From: Bacillota bacterium
Lineage (GTDB): Bacteria > Bacillota > UBA4882 > UBA8346
Length of the DNA: 64,000 nucleotides
Assembly: GCA_023394955.1 (NCBI GenBank)
Contig: JAEWZY010000066.1
Span: 12,799 to 76,798, forward strand
Direction: 5' to 3'
In this document: in pieces, positions 7,823 to 16,544 of the stretch
Layout: each line of letters opens with the position of its first letter
Position numbering within the stretch: the stretch's first letter is position 1
The notes under the pieces: model-generated
Databases searched by the model: none
What the model saw: the letters and a program-made list of their open reading frames with translations, nothing else
Told to the model about the DNA's origin: nothing
Position numbers and translations under genes: made by a program

Positions 7823-9517
7823 ATGGATATGATAGGTTCCATTAAAGAATCGGTGGAGACAACCGGCCTGAACCAGGAACCGGTTAATTTTATTCAGGAA
7901 ATCATCAACGGGGACCGGCAAACCGGTAAACATGAGGGTCGGGTTCATACCCGTTTTCCTCCGGAACCAAACGGTTATTTACATATCGGACATGCCAAAG
8001 CGATCTGCCTCGATTTTGGGATAGCGGCTAAAAACGGAGGTTTATGTAATCTTCGGTTTGACGACACCAATCCCTCCAAAGAAGACACCGAGTATGTAGA
8101 GTCGATTCAAACAGACATCCGGTGGCTTGGGTTTGATTGGGGCGATCGTTTATATTATGCTTCGGACTATTATGAAAAATTTTATCAATATGCCGAAGAG
8201 TTGATTAACAATGGTAAAGCTTATGTTTGCGACCTTAACCCGGAAGAGGTCAGGGCGTACCGGGGGACTTTGACCGAACCGGGTAAAGAAAGCCCTTTTC
8301 GAAACCGTTCGGTGGCTGAGAACTTGGATTTATTCCGGCGGATGCGGGCCGGTGAATTTCCGGATGGGTCCCGTACCTTAAGGGCCAAAATCGATATGGC
8401 TTCTCCCAACATTAATTTACGAGACCCGGTAATTTACAGGATCTTAAGGGCCAGGCATCATCGTACGGGAGACAAATGGCGCATCTATCCGATGTATGAT
8501 TACGCCCATCCAATCTCCGATGCTTTGGAGGGGATTACCCATTCTATCTGCACATTGGAATTCGAGGACCATCGGCCTCTTTACAATTGGTTCCTCGACA
8601 ATATTACAATTCAAAACCATCCTCAGCAAATCGAATTTGCCAGGTTAAACCTTACCCATACCATGATGAGTAAGAGAAAACTGTTGGAACTGGTTAAAAA
8701 CGGAATAGTCAGCGGTTGGGACGACCCCCGGATGCCGACTGTTTCCGGGATTAGAAGGCGAGGGTATACTCCTGAATCAGTCCGAACCTTCTGCGAGCGG
8801 ATTGGGGTAGCTAAAAGCAATAGTTTGGTGGATATCGCTTTATTGGAACACTATATCCGGGAGGATCTGAATCAGAAGGCGGCCCGGGTAATGACGGTCC
8901 TGCGGCCCTTGAAAGTGATCATTGATAATTATCCTGAAGGCCAGGTCGAGGAGTTCGATGCGGAAATTAATCCGGAAAACTCAGGCTTAGGAACCCGTAA
9001 AGTGCCGTTTTCCAAGGTAATCTATATTGAACGGGACGATTTTGCGGAAAATCCTCCGAAAGGCTTTTTCCGGCTGGCGCCTGGGCGCGAGGTCCGTTTG
9101 AAACATGCTTACTATATTAAATGCGAGTCTGTAGTCAAGGATGAACGGACCGGAGAAGTGATTGAGCTTCATTGTACTTATGATCCGGCATCCCGCGGCG
9201 GTTGGACCAATGATGGACGCAAGGTTAAAGGGACCTCTCATTGGGTCTCCGCCGCGCATGCCCTTGACGTTGAAGTCCGGCTTTATGATTATCTTTTTCT
9301 TGAAGATGAACCTAATCCCGATTCACCAATTAATCCGGAGTCTTTGGTTGTATTAACCGGCTGCAAGGCTGAGCCTAGTTTGGCGACGGCGCTTCCCGGC
9401 GAACGTTTTCAGTTTTTAAGACAAGGGTACTTTTGTGCGGATCAGGACAGCGCTCCGGAAAAATTGGTTTTCAACCGGACGGTTGGGCTGAAGGATTCTT
9501 GGGCTGGGAAGAAGTGA
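7823..9517 (+). CDS. glnS: Glutaminyl-tRNA synthetase
   Basis: The enzyme charges tRNA-Gln directly with glutamine. The 564 residues include the class I signature in PPEPNGYLHIGHAK (HIGH near 54-57) and MMSKRK near 280 as the KMSKS equivalent. The C-terminal anticodon-binding barrels end in the usual place. ATG 7823 is 7 bp after GGAGG; the longer frame from GTG 7808 contains this ribosome site and is less likely. Most Bacillota lack GlnRS and make Gln-tRNA through GluRS plus GatCAB, so the gene probably has a history of transfer. It has its own promoter and no obvious operon partner. Confidence 0.97.
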   Translation: MDMIGSIKESVETTGLNQEPVNFIQEIINGDRQTGKHEGRVHTRFPPEPNGYLHIGHAKAICLDFGIAAKNGGLCNLRFDDTNPSKEDTEYVESIQTDIRWLGFDWGDRLYYASDYYEKFYQYAEELINNGKAYVCDLNPEEVRAYRGTLTEPGKESPFRNRSVAENLDLFRRMRAGEFPDGSRTLRAKIDMASPNINLRDPVIYRILRARHHRTGDKWRIYPMYDYAHPISDALEGITHSICTLEFEDHRPLYNWFLDNITIQNHPQQIEFARLNLTHTMMSKRKLLELVKNGIVSGWDDPRMPTVSGIRRRGYTPESVRTFCERIGVAKSNSLVDIALLEHYIREDLNQKAARVMTVLRPLKVIIDNYPEGQVEEFDAEINPENSGLGTRKVPFSKVIYIERDDFAENPPKGFFRLAPGREVRLKHAYYIKCESVVKDERTGEVIELHCTYDPASRGGWTNDGRKVKGTSHWVSAAHALDVEVRLYDYLFLEDEPNPDSPINPESLVVLTGCKAEPSLATALPGERFQFLRQGYFCADQDSAPEKLVFNRTVGLKDSWAGKK

Positions 9518-9685
9518 AATTAGCAGATAGAATACTGAAGGCAGGAGACAGGCGGAAGTAAAGTTTTGGACATAAAAACCATTTAAGAATTATCTCCTTT
9601 TGGTCGATTTAATGGATAGGGCATTATGGTCGTTATTTAAAAGGTATCTTACGGGGTAGTTTGGAGATTTAAGGAGGAAACTCTA

Positions 9686-10171
9686 ATGGATGCAGCTGAT
9701 TATCGACTACAGGATGAACAGGTTGAAATGGAAGAATATGTTCAACAAATTACCTTCTTGGTGGATACGGAAGAATACGGAGTTGACGCCCTCCGGGTTC
9801 AAGAAATAATTCGCTATCTTAAGCCCGTCAAGGTTCCCAATGCTCCGGCTTCAATTCAAGGTGTGATCAACTTTCGCGGGGAAGTCATTCCCGTAGTGGA
9901 CATAAGGAAAACCTTTGGGCTTAATCCGTTAGAGATTGATCAATATACGGTGATAGTAATTCTGGAAACAGAAGGTAAAATTTTTGGGATAGTAGTGGAC
10001 CGCATCTTGGATATGGTCGATATTCCATTATCAAAAATAGATGACAGTTCTGTGGGGAGTTCCCAATTAAATCGCAAATATTTAAAAGCAATGGTTAAGT
10101 TCGATAGCAGACTAATTTTGATTCTGAATCTTGATAAAATAATAACCTTCGATATGGGGACCTTGGAATAG
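9686..10171 (+). CDS. cheW: Chemotaxis coupling protein CheW
   Basis: CheW bridges chemoreceptors and the CheA kinase. The 161 residues are a single CheW domain with a short acidic N-terminal extension. Family landmarks include the segment VPNAPASIQGVINFRGEVIP near residues 50-69 and the GIVVDRILDM block. An AAGGAGG site precedes ATG 9686, and a terminator follows at 10211-10240, so it is monocistronic. No CheA, receptor or other che gene is adjacent, so this copy may serve a scattered or non-flagellar signalling array. Confidence 0.95.
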   Translation: MDAADYRLQDEQVEMEEYVQQITFLVDTEEYGVDALRVQEIIRYLKPVKVPNAPASIQGVINFRGEVIPVVDIRKTFGLNPLEIDQYTVIVILETEGKIFGIVVDRILDMVDIPLSKIDDSSVGSSQLNRKYLKAMVKFDSRLILILNLDKIITFDMGTLE

Positions 10172-10210
10172 TTCAAAAAAATTAATACAAAACAATGAAT
10201 ATTACTAATA

Positions 10211-10240
10211 GAAGGAGTAGCTTAGCTGCTCTTTTTGTTT
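10211..10240 (+). terminator. Rho-independent terminator after cheW
   Basis: GAGTAGC and GCTGCTC form a 7-bp stem with one G-T pair around a TTA loop (10215-10231), extended by flanking A/T pairs and followed by TTTTTGTTT. Confidence 0.75.
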
Positions 10241-10342
10241 GATTATGATAAACAATTTCAAAGTTCCCCAAAAATATTGCGGCAGGGATGGGGTAATGAT
10301 AAAATTTGTTCAGATAATACTCAATATTTGGAGGAAGGAACA

Positions 10343-11209
10343 GTGTTTTTAAGCGATCAGTGGAAAGATTACGAACTAATCGATACCGGCGATGGTGAGC
10401 GGCTGGAACGTTGGGGCCGATATATTTTAAGAAGGCCGGACCCGCAAGTCATTTGGCCGGCTACTTTGGGAAAAAAGGCCTGGAATGACGTACATGGACA
10501 TTATAAACGCAGTTCAAACGGGGGAGGCAAATGGGACTTCTCAAAGGAGCTGCCTGAGAGGTGGGTCATCAATTATAGCGGGCTTAAATTTTACATTCGG
10601 CCCACCGGTTTTAAGCATACCGGACTTTTTCCGGAACAAGCCGTCAACTGGGATTGGCTTTCAAAACTAATTAAAACTGGGACCGGACCGGTCCGGGTAT
10701 TGAATTTATTCGCTTATACCGGAGGCGCTACGATAGCGGCCGCTTCCGCCGGAGGAGAAGTATGTCATGTGGACGCCGCTAAAGGGATGGTGACTTGGGC
10801 TAAAGAAAATGCTGTCCTTTCCGGTATGGCGGAACGGCCAATTAGATGGCTGATCGATGACGCTCTCAAGTTTGTCAATCGTGAAAAGCGGCGCGGTCGG
10901 TTATATCGGGGAATCATTATGGATCCGCCATCTTTCGGCAGAGGACCCAATGGTGAGGTCTGGAAGATTGAAGATGAGTTATATGATTTAACAAAGGTTT
11001 GCGCCGAAGTACTGGCAGAGGATGCTTTGTTTTTCCTAATTAATTCATATACCACAGGTTTAGCTCCGGGAGTGCTCAGTAATATCCTGGCATTGACCGT
11101 AGGCCGCAAACATGGTGGGGCGATAACCTCAGCCGAAATCGGTCTGCCGGTGTCGGCTTCGAAATTGGCGCTTCCTTGTGGCGCTTCGGGACGTTGGGAG
11201 GCTATCTGA
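10343..11209 (+). CDS. Class I SAM-dependent methyltransferase, RlmI/RlmK-like
   Basis: This is a predicted rRNA (cytosine/guanine) methyltransferase of 288 residues. The Rossmann core has NLFAYTGGATIAAASAG as the SAM-binding loop, VDAAKGMVTWAKEN as the following strand-helix, and MDPPSFGRG as the catalytic DPPxF motif found in RlmI/RlmK-type enzymes. It lacks the N-terminal PUA domain of RlmI. GTG 10343 is preceded by GGAGGAAGG, which makes it a better start than the TTG at 10235 in the same frame. The next gene, an RluA-type synthase, also modifies RNA, and the two may be co-transcribed. The exact target nucleotide is unknown. Confidence 0.88.
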   Translation: MFLSDQWKDYELIDTGDGERLERWGRYILRRPDPQVIWPATLGKKAWNDVHGHYKRSSNGGGKWDFSKELPERWVINYSGLKFYIRPTGFKHTGLFPEQAVNWDWLSKLIKTGTGPVRVLNLFAYTGGATIAAASAGGEVCHVDAAKGMVTWAKENAVLSGMAERPIRWLIDDALKFVNREKRRGRLYRGIIMDPPSFGRGPNGEVWKIEDELYDLTKVCAEVLAEDALFFLINSYTTGLAPGVLSNILALTVGRKHGGAITSAEIGLPVSASKLALPCGASGRWEAI

Positions 11210-11289
11210 ATTGGAATAAGCTTTTAAAGAACATATGTCGCAATAAACGCGGGTTTAAAAACTTATTTCTGAATTATAGGGAGTTAATT

Positions 11290-12000
11290 TTGAAGCTGAA
11301 AATTATTTTTGAAGATAATCACCTCTTGGTGGTGGAGAAACCGATTAATATGCCGACCCAAGGCGATAACACCGGAGATCTTGATCTGCTTACGTTTTTG
11401 AAAAAGGATCTTAAAGCCCGGTATGAAAAGCCGGGCAACGTTTACTTGGGTTTAGTGCATCGCCTGGATCGCCCGGTGGGAGGAGTAATGGTTTTTGCTA
11501 AGACTTCCAAAGCTGCTTCACGTTTATCAACCCAGATCCGGGAAGGGAATCTTGAAAAAAATTATCTGGCGGTCGCCCATGGACTGCTAAAAATTAAAAG
11601 CGGTCGGTTAAATAATTATCTGATCAAGGATTGCCGGCGAAACATTGTGACGGTAGCGCCTGATTCAACTTCCAATGCCAAAGAAGCTCGGCTCGATTAT
11701 GAGGTAATCGGAGAAAAGGAAGGAATGAGTTTATTAGAAATCGCCCTAGGGACAGGCCGTTCACATCAGATTCGGGTACAGTTCGCCGCCATCGGCCATC
11801 CGCTTTATGGTGATCGGAAATATGGCGCCCAGGTCAACCGGGCCGGGGAACAATTGGCTTTATTCGCATTTAGGCTTCGTTTGCAACATCCGGTTTCCAA
11901 AGAATATTTGGAGTTCAAAGCGACTCCTTTCATGACTTACCCCTGGACAGTCTTTCCCAAACTATGGGATGTATATAATCCTAGAGGTTTAAGCCATTGA
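11290..12000 (+). CDS. RluA-family RNA pseudouridine synthase
   Basis: This enzyme isomerises uridine to pseudouridine in rRNA or tRNA. The 236-residue protein has the catalytic motif HRLDRPVGG near residues 57-65 with the essential Asp at 60, and the conserved GRSHQIRVQF and HPLYGDRKYG segments. It has no N-terminal S4 domain, like the shorter RluA/RluC-type proteins. TTG 11290 follows GGGAG by about 6 bp; the frame extends upstream to 11176 but overlaps the preceding gene and looks unrelated there. The substrate position cannot be predicted from sequence. Confidence 0.92.
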   Translation: MKLKIIFEDNHLLVVEKPINMPTQGDNTGDLDLLTFLKKDLKARYEKPGNVYLGLVHRLDRPVGGVMVFAKTSKAASRLSTQIREGNLEKNYLAVAHGLLKIKSGRLNNYLIKDCRRNIVTVAPDSTSNAKEARLDYEVIGEKEGMSLLEIALGTGRSHQIRVQFAAIGHPLYGDRKYGAQVNRAGEQLALFAFRLRLQHPVSKEYLEFKATPFMTYPWTVFPKLWDVYNPRGLSH

Positions 12001-12050
12001 CGATCAGGGTATACTAAGTCCAACAGTTCTTTTTAAGGAGGAAAAATAGT

Positions 12051-12386
12051 ATGCCCAGAAAAAAATTGGAAGAAGTAGCTGAGGGAATCTTTATGGAACC
12101 GGTTCCGATTACTTTAGGCGAAGAGGTTAGAATTAAGTATAAAGGGTTACTGGCTGAAGCAAATGCCGGAAGAGTGTACATCCATGCCGGATATGGGACT
12201 GACTGGGAAAAACTAATCGATGTTCCGATGAAAAAGGGCCGGGATGGTAGTTGGTCGGTCTCCCTTAATGTGGACGAACCTTTGAACTTTAACTTTTGTT
12301 TTCGCGATGAAGCTCAAAACTGGGACAATAATTACGGCCGCAACTGGTCTTATCAGGTCCATACCGGAGATAGCGACGCCCATTAA
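12051..12386 (+). CDS. Stand-alone carbohydrate-binding protein, CBM25-like
   Basis: The 111-residue protein resembles a single starch-binding beta-sandwich of the CBM25/53 type. The pattern VYIHAGYGTDW, then a G-x-W strand (GSWSVSL), then FNFCFRDEAQNWDNNYG matches the family's order of aromatic and Trp-Asp-Asn residues. There is no signal peptide and no attached enzyme, so it should be cytoplasmic, perhaps binding glycogen or another alpha-glucan. A strong AAGGAGG site precedes ATG 12051. The gene is flanked by an RNA-modifying enzyme and a response regulator and has no evident functional partner. Confidence 0.8.
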   Translation: MPRKKLEEVAEGIFMEPVPITLGEEVRIKYKGLLAEANAGRVYIHAGYGTDWEKLIDVPMKKGRDGSWSVSLNVDEPLNFNFCFRDEAQNWDNNYGRNWSYQVHTGDSDAH

Positions 12387-12573
12387 TAAGATTTTAAATA
12401 ATCAGCGACTAATTCAAAAAGGAAAATTTTAGATTAAAGCGAACCTATAATTTAGATGGAACCATATTTTTAATAATCATGTTCATAGAATTGCTATTAC
12501 CTTTTTAATGAACCATTAGATCAATGCTAGAAGCGGTGCTGCGGATCCAATTTATAGGGGGTGTTTTCAATAG

Positions 12574-12930
12574 ATGAAAATACTCATCGTCGATGATTCA
12601 CCCTTGATGCGAACAATTTTAACAGATTTCTTGAAAAAAGAAGGTTTTGAAGTTTACGAAGCCGGAACGACCCCGGAAGCTAATAAACTTTCGGCTAGTT
12701 TGCGCCCGGAAATAATTATCAAAGATCTATTCATGCCCGATAGCGATGTGGTAGATTCGATTCGCCATTTTATCAGAGACAACCACCGAGTAAAGATCAT
12801 CATTTGCAGCACCGAAGGATCAAGGGAATACGTTTTAAATGCATTAAAAGCGGGCGCCTGCGACTTTATACTCAAACCCTTGGATGAAACTCAGCTAGCA
12901 AAGGTTATTAGTAAGGTAGCTTTTTTATAG
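12574..12930 (+). CDS. Single-domain response regulator, CheY-like
   Basis: The 118 residues form a lone receiver domain. The acidic pair is in LIVDDSP at 3-9, the phosphoacceptor Asp is in IIIKDLFMPD near residue 51, the Thr/Ser switch is in IICSTEGS and the conserved Lys is in FILKPLDE. Lys before the phosphoacceptor Asp replaces the usual hydrophobic residue. There is no output domain, so it probably docks to a partner such as a motor or a kinase. A GGGGGTG site lies about 12 bp before ATG 12574. No cognate kinase is adjacent; cheW lies 2.4 kb upstream. Confidence 0.92.
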   Translation: MKILIVDDSPLMRTILTDFLKKEGFEVYEAGTTPEANKLSASLRPEIIIKDLFMPDSDVVDSIRHFIRDNHRVKIIICSTEGSREYVLNALKAGACDFILKPLDETQLAKVISKVAFL

Positions 12931-13132
12931 TTGTAGCTATTCAAATCAAAATAACGACTAAATAATCTTTTACAACTTATGTTGGTTGCCTTGGCTATAT
13001 TTACATAAAGGTTTGTTAAATTCAAAAACGAAACTACTCCGTAATACCAAATCCGATTCTAGGATAGCAAATTAAACGCATCCGACCGCAACTGGGATGA
13101 GATTTGGGATCAAAAATTACGGAGTGATTTTT

Positions 13133-13816
13133 TTGATAAAAAAAATTATGATAATCGGAATAGTGATGGGGATCTGTTTGATGGTCATCATTCCAAGCGA
13201 CGCGACACCGGATGAGGTAATACTCGATGATCAAGTGGAATTGTCGATCCCGGGCACATTTGAACTGATTGACGCAGACCAGGATCGGAAAGGGGAATCG
13301 GTCAAATTCAAATTGGAGATCAAAGCCTATCGTGAAGGGAATTTTATCGTCACCGGCAATCTGGAGGGGAAGAAAAAAGGCGAGTGGCTGGGATTGGCTA
13401 CCACAGTGATTCCTTTTAAATGGTCTCCCGATAATTCCGTTATTGAAATGACTTTTGCCACCGGAAAAATTCAAAAATATCAAATTTCAGGACCTTACCG
13501 GGTCAACATCAGTCTCAAAGATGGTAATTGGGTTTTACCGGAACAAGTGGCCGGTTTTTCACCCGAGTATTCCTGGAAGGATTTCGAAGACGCGCCTACC
13601 GCTGGGAACGGCGAAGTAAAAACCCTTTCGGAAGCGGAACGAGCGGCCCAGACCTGGGCGGAATATCACTCGGTGGAACTGGGGAAATTAATCGACATCG
13701 ATTATAATTATGATAAATGGCAAGTCGATTATCAAGCGCCCCAGGGAGATTCAATTCTTCGGTTTTTAGTCGGTCCCCAAGGTATAGTGAAAATGATGAA
13801 GATCGCTAAAAGATAA
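13133..13816 (+). CDS. Secreted protein of unknown function
   Basis: The 227-residue product begins with a classical signal peptide (Lys-rich start, then IMIIGIVMGICLMVIIPSDA). The mature part has an N-terminal beta-rich domain of about 120 residues and a C-terminal segment (AAQTWAEYHSVELGKLIDID, then a WQVDYQ strand and a RFLVGPQGIVKMM strand) that resembles small PepSY-like folds. I do not recognise the family. TTG 13133 follows GGAG by 9 bp; the frame also opens at ATG 13097, which lacks a ribosome site. A terminator follows, so it is probably monocistronic. Confidence 0.75.
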   Translation: MIKKIMIIGIVMGICLMVIIPSDATPDEVILDDQVELSIPGTFELIDADQDRKGESVKFKLEIKAYREGNFIVTGNLEGKKKGEWLGLATTVIPFKWSPDNSVIEMTFATGKIQKYQISGPYRVNISLKDGNWVLPEQVAGFSPEYSWKDFEDAPTAGNGEVKTLSEAERAAQTWAEYHSVELGKLIDIDYNYDKWQVDYQAPQGDSILRFLVGPQGIVKMMKIAKR

Positions 13817-13838
13817 CAACCTTTCAATTGCGGTTTAT

Positions 13839-13873
13839 AAGTACGGAGAAATTGTATTGCTCCGTACTTTTTG
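13839..13873 (+). terminator. Rho-independent terminator after the secreted protein
   Basis: AAGTACGGAG and CTCCGTACTT form a perfect 10-bp stem (13839-13848 / 13860-13869) with an 11-nt loop and a run of T. Confidence 0.88.
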
Positions 13874-13973
13874 ATCTCTTAATTCCCCAAGACCGCTTGA
13901 CAGCGATTGGTCTAAAGTTTATAGTTGTTTAATACCAAGTTGTAATCTATTAACTGAAGCGTTAGGGGTGAAG

Positions 13974-15314
13974 ATGATGGATCTTTTTTCATCCGGAGCG
14001 GAAGCCAATCTCCAAAAAGAAGCGCCGTTAGCAGCTAGAATGCGTCCTCGTAACTTGGATGAATTTGTCGGACAGGATGAGATTGTGGGGCCGGGACGGT
14101 TATTGCGGCGGGCGATTGAAGCGGATCGACTGCGATCGATGATCTTCTACGGGCCGCCCGGCACCGGGAAAACGACCTTAGCCCGGATTATCGCCAATAC
14201 AACCAGCGCCTCTTTTGAGAGTCTCAATGCCGTGACCGCGGGAGTAGCCGATATCCGGAGGATCATATCCGAAGCCGGGGAACGGTTTCAATTCTATCAG
14301 CGTAAAACCATCTTATTCGTCGATGAGATTCATCGCTTCAATAAATCGCAGCAAGACGCATTACTTCCGGCGGTGGAGGATGGAACAGTATTGTTGATCG
14401 GCGCTACCACTGAAAATCCTCTCTATGAAGTGAATTCGCCCCTTGTCTCCAGAAGTATGATTTTTCGGTTCAATACTTTACACGGGGATGATTTGAAACG
14501 GATCGTGAACCAAGCTCTCCTAGACCGGGAGCGGGGTTTAGCCGATTACCAGGTGGAGATTGACGAAACCGCCCTGGATTTTTTGGTTAATAAGGCTGAC
14601 GGAGACGCTCGAATCGTTTTGAATGCTCTTGAATTAGCGGTGCTAACCACTAAACCGGATCCTGATTCCGGTAAAATTCGCCTAACCTTAAAGATCTTCG
14701 CCGATTGCATTCAACAACGGCCGATTGTTTACGACCGCGACGGGCAAAAACATTATGATACCATTTCCGCTTTTATCAAGTCCATGCGGGGTTCAGATCC
14801 GGATGCGGCCGTCTATTATTTAGCCCGAATGCTAAGCGCAGGGGAGGACCCCAAATTTATCGCCCGGAGGATGATTATCCACGCGGCGGAAGATGTGGGC
14901 AATGCCGATCCCCGGGCATTATTGGTTGCGGTTGCCGCAGCGCAGGCTTTAGAGATGGTCGGCTTACCGGAAGCCCAGATTCCCATGGCGCAGGCGGCGA
15001 TCTATATCGCTACCGCTCCCAAATCTAATGCTTGTTGTAGCTCGATCCATCAGGCCATGGCCGATGTTCAGGATCTTGAAAACCAAGGGGTTCCAGCGCA
15101 TTTACGGGATTCTTCCCATCCGGGCGCCGCCCGGCTCGGGGACGGCGTTGGTTACCTTTACCCCCATGATTATCCGGAAGGCATTGTCAAACAAGACTAT
15201 TTACCGGCTAACATTTTGAATAAAAGTTATTATCAACCGACCGGTCGCGGCTATGAACAAGAGATCCGTTCCTATTTAAAAAGGGCCAAGCAGACCGAGG
15301 ATACCAAGGAATAA
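13974..15314 (+). CDS. rarA: Replication-associated recombination ATPase RarA (MgsA)
   Basis: RarA is a clamp-loader-related AAA+ ATPase that acts at stalled replication forks. The 446-residue protein has RMRPRNLDEFVGQ near the N-terminus, Walker A GPPGTGKT near 60-67, Walker B in LFVDEIHRFNKSQQD and the sensor GATTENP. The C-terminal half has the MgsA tetramerisation region, with ARRMIIHAAEDVGNADPRAL. AGGGGTG precedes the start; ATG 13974, ATG 13977 and GTG 13968 are all possible. In many Bacillota rarA neighbours the cysteine desulfurase-mnmA genes, and that linkage is kept here apart from one inserted racemase gene. Confidence 0.97.
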   Translation: MMDLFSSGAEANLQKEAPLAARMRPRNLDEFVGQDEIVGPGRLLRRAIEADRLRSMIFYGPPGTGKTTLARIIANTTSASFESLNAVTAGVADIRRIISEAGERFQFYQRKTILFVDEIHRFNKSQQDALLPAVEDGTVLLIGATTENPLYEVNSPLVSRSMIFRFNTLHGDDLKRIVNQALLDRERGLADYQVEIDETALDFLVNKADGDARIVLNALELAVLTTKPDPDSGKIRLTLKIFADCIQQRPIVYDRDGQKHYDTISAFIKSMRGSDPDAAVYYLARMLSAGEDPKFIARRMIIHAAEDVGNADPRALLVAVAAAQALEMVGLPEAQIPMAQAAIYIATAPKSNACCSSIHQAMADVQDLENQGVPAHLRDSSHPGAARLGDGVGYLYPHDYPEGIVKQDYLPANILNKSYYQPTGRGYEQEIRSYLKRAKQTEDTKE

Positions 15315-15319
15315 ATAAT

Positions 15320-16366
15320 ATGCGATTACCACGAGTGATCATTGATATACCAAAGATTGTTCATAACTTTCAAAGCATTCAAAAACTCTGTCGATGTTGG
15401 GGGGTTGCCCTTACCGGAGTGGTGAAAGGGGTCGCTGGCGATTTTAAGATTGTGGAGGCTTTGGTTGCCGCCGGCCTGAAAGAATTGGGCGATTCCCGAA
15501 TTGAAAATCTGGAACGTTATCGTGTTTTTCCAGGCATCAATCGGGTCTTATTGAGGCTCCCCGGTATCACTGGGTTAAAAAGGGTGGTCCGGTCCGCCGA
15601 TACCAGCTTGAATGCGGAATTGGAAACAATCGGGGCCATCGATGGCATCGGCTTTCAGCACCGGGTTTTTTTAATGGTGGATCTGGGTGACCGGCGGGAA
15701 GGAATATTAGAAAAGGAAATACCTAAGATAGCTCGTTTTTGTCAAAGGTTAAAAAAGACAGACATTATTGGAGTGGGCGCTAATTTTTCCTGTTTTGCCG
15801 GGGTAAAACCCGGGCCGGAAAAACTGGCGTCCTTAGTCTCTATCGCCCGGGTTTTGAAAGAAGAATTTCATTTGCCGGTTCAGTATATTTCAGGAGGCAA
15901 TTCCAGTAGTCTTCCCATGTTATACGCGGGCATGCTGGTTTCGGGAATCAACCATCTCCGGATCGGAGAAGGGATTTTGCTGGGACGGGAGACCTTAAAC
16001 GGCCAACTGCTCCCTGGTTTATTTCCCGACGCTTTTCTAGTCGAGGCGGAAGTACTTCAATCCCAATGGAAACCGGCTCGGGCCGATGGAGAAATCGGGC
16101 GGGACGCTTTGGGACGCACACCGGAGATTCCGGAGACCGAGGATGGTTTTAGATTGTTGCTCAATCTAGGTCAACAGGATACCCCTTTATCTGGCTTAAC
16201 ACCTTTGGAACCGGGAATCCAAATCTTAGGCGGCAGCAGTGATTATCTGGTCCTGGCAAGCGATCGGAAGATCCGGGTTGGTTCCGTCCTTCGTTTTGCT
16301 CCTAATTACTGGGGACTTTTAGCGTTGATGACATCGCCATATGTGCAAAAATATTATATTAATTAG
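15320..16366 (+). CDS. Alanine/ornithine racemase family PLP enzyme (Orr-like)
   Basis: This is a fold-type III PLP enzyme of 348 residues. The N-terminal TIM barrel carries the PLP lysine in TGVVKGVAG (Lys36), the segment ISGGNSSSLPML near 194-205 that binds the cofactor phosphate in the family, and the HLRIGEGILLGRET stretch. This layout follows the Orr (ornithine racemase) group rather than biosynthetic Alr. The gene starts 5 bp after rarA stops and is likely in its operon. The substrate (ornithine, alanine or another amino acid) is not determined by the sequence, and no ornithine catabolic genes are nearby. Confidence 0.85.
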   Translation: MRLPRVIIDIPKIVHNFQSIQKLCRCWGVALTGVVKGVAGDFKIVEALVAAGLKELGDSRIENLERYRVFPGINRVLLRLPGITGLKRVVRSADTSLNAELETIGAIDGIGFQHRVFLMVDLGDRREGILEKEIPKIARFCQRLKKTDIIGVGANFSCFAGVKPGPEKLASLVSIARVLKEEFHLPVQYISGGNSSSLPMLYAGMLVSGINHLRIGEGILLGRETLNGQLLPGLFPDAFLVEAEVLQSQWKPARADGEIGRDALGRTPEIPETEDGFRLLLNLGQQDTPLSGLTPLEPGIQILGGSSDYLVLASDRKIRVGSVLRFAPNYWGLLALMTSPYVQKYYIN

Positions 16367-16442
16367 CGAAAGTCCTATTGATCAATTTTACTTCTTCGTC
16401 CAGTTCGGTGTATAAAAATATTTTACATAGTTAAATTATTTA

Positions 16443-16498
16443 TTGACAGTAACGTATAGTTATGGTAGCATTTAATCAAAACCTAGTAATTTGGTAGG
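16443..16498 (+). promoter_or_regulatory. isc promoter with a candidate Rrf2/IscR-type operator
   Basis: TTGACA at 16443-16448 is a perfect -35, followed after 17 bp by TAGCAT at 16466-16471. At 16482-16498, overlapping the expected start of transcription, is a 17-bp imperfect palindrome of the form CCTA-N2-AA-N-TT-N2-TAGG. This position and half-site are what an Rrf2-family (IscR/CymR) repressor would use before iscS. No Rrf2 gene is in the window, so regulator identity is inference. Confidence 0.6.
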
Positions 16499-16544
16499 AA
16501 TTAAAACCGGTTCTTAAATATACTTAATCAAGAAGGGATCGAAT

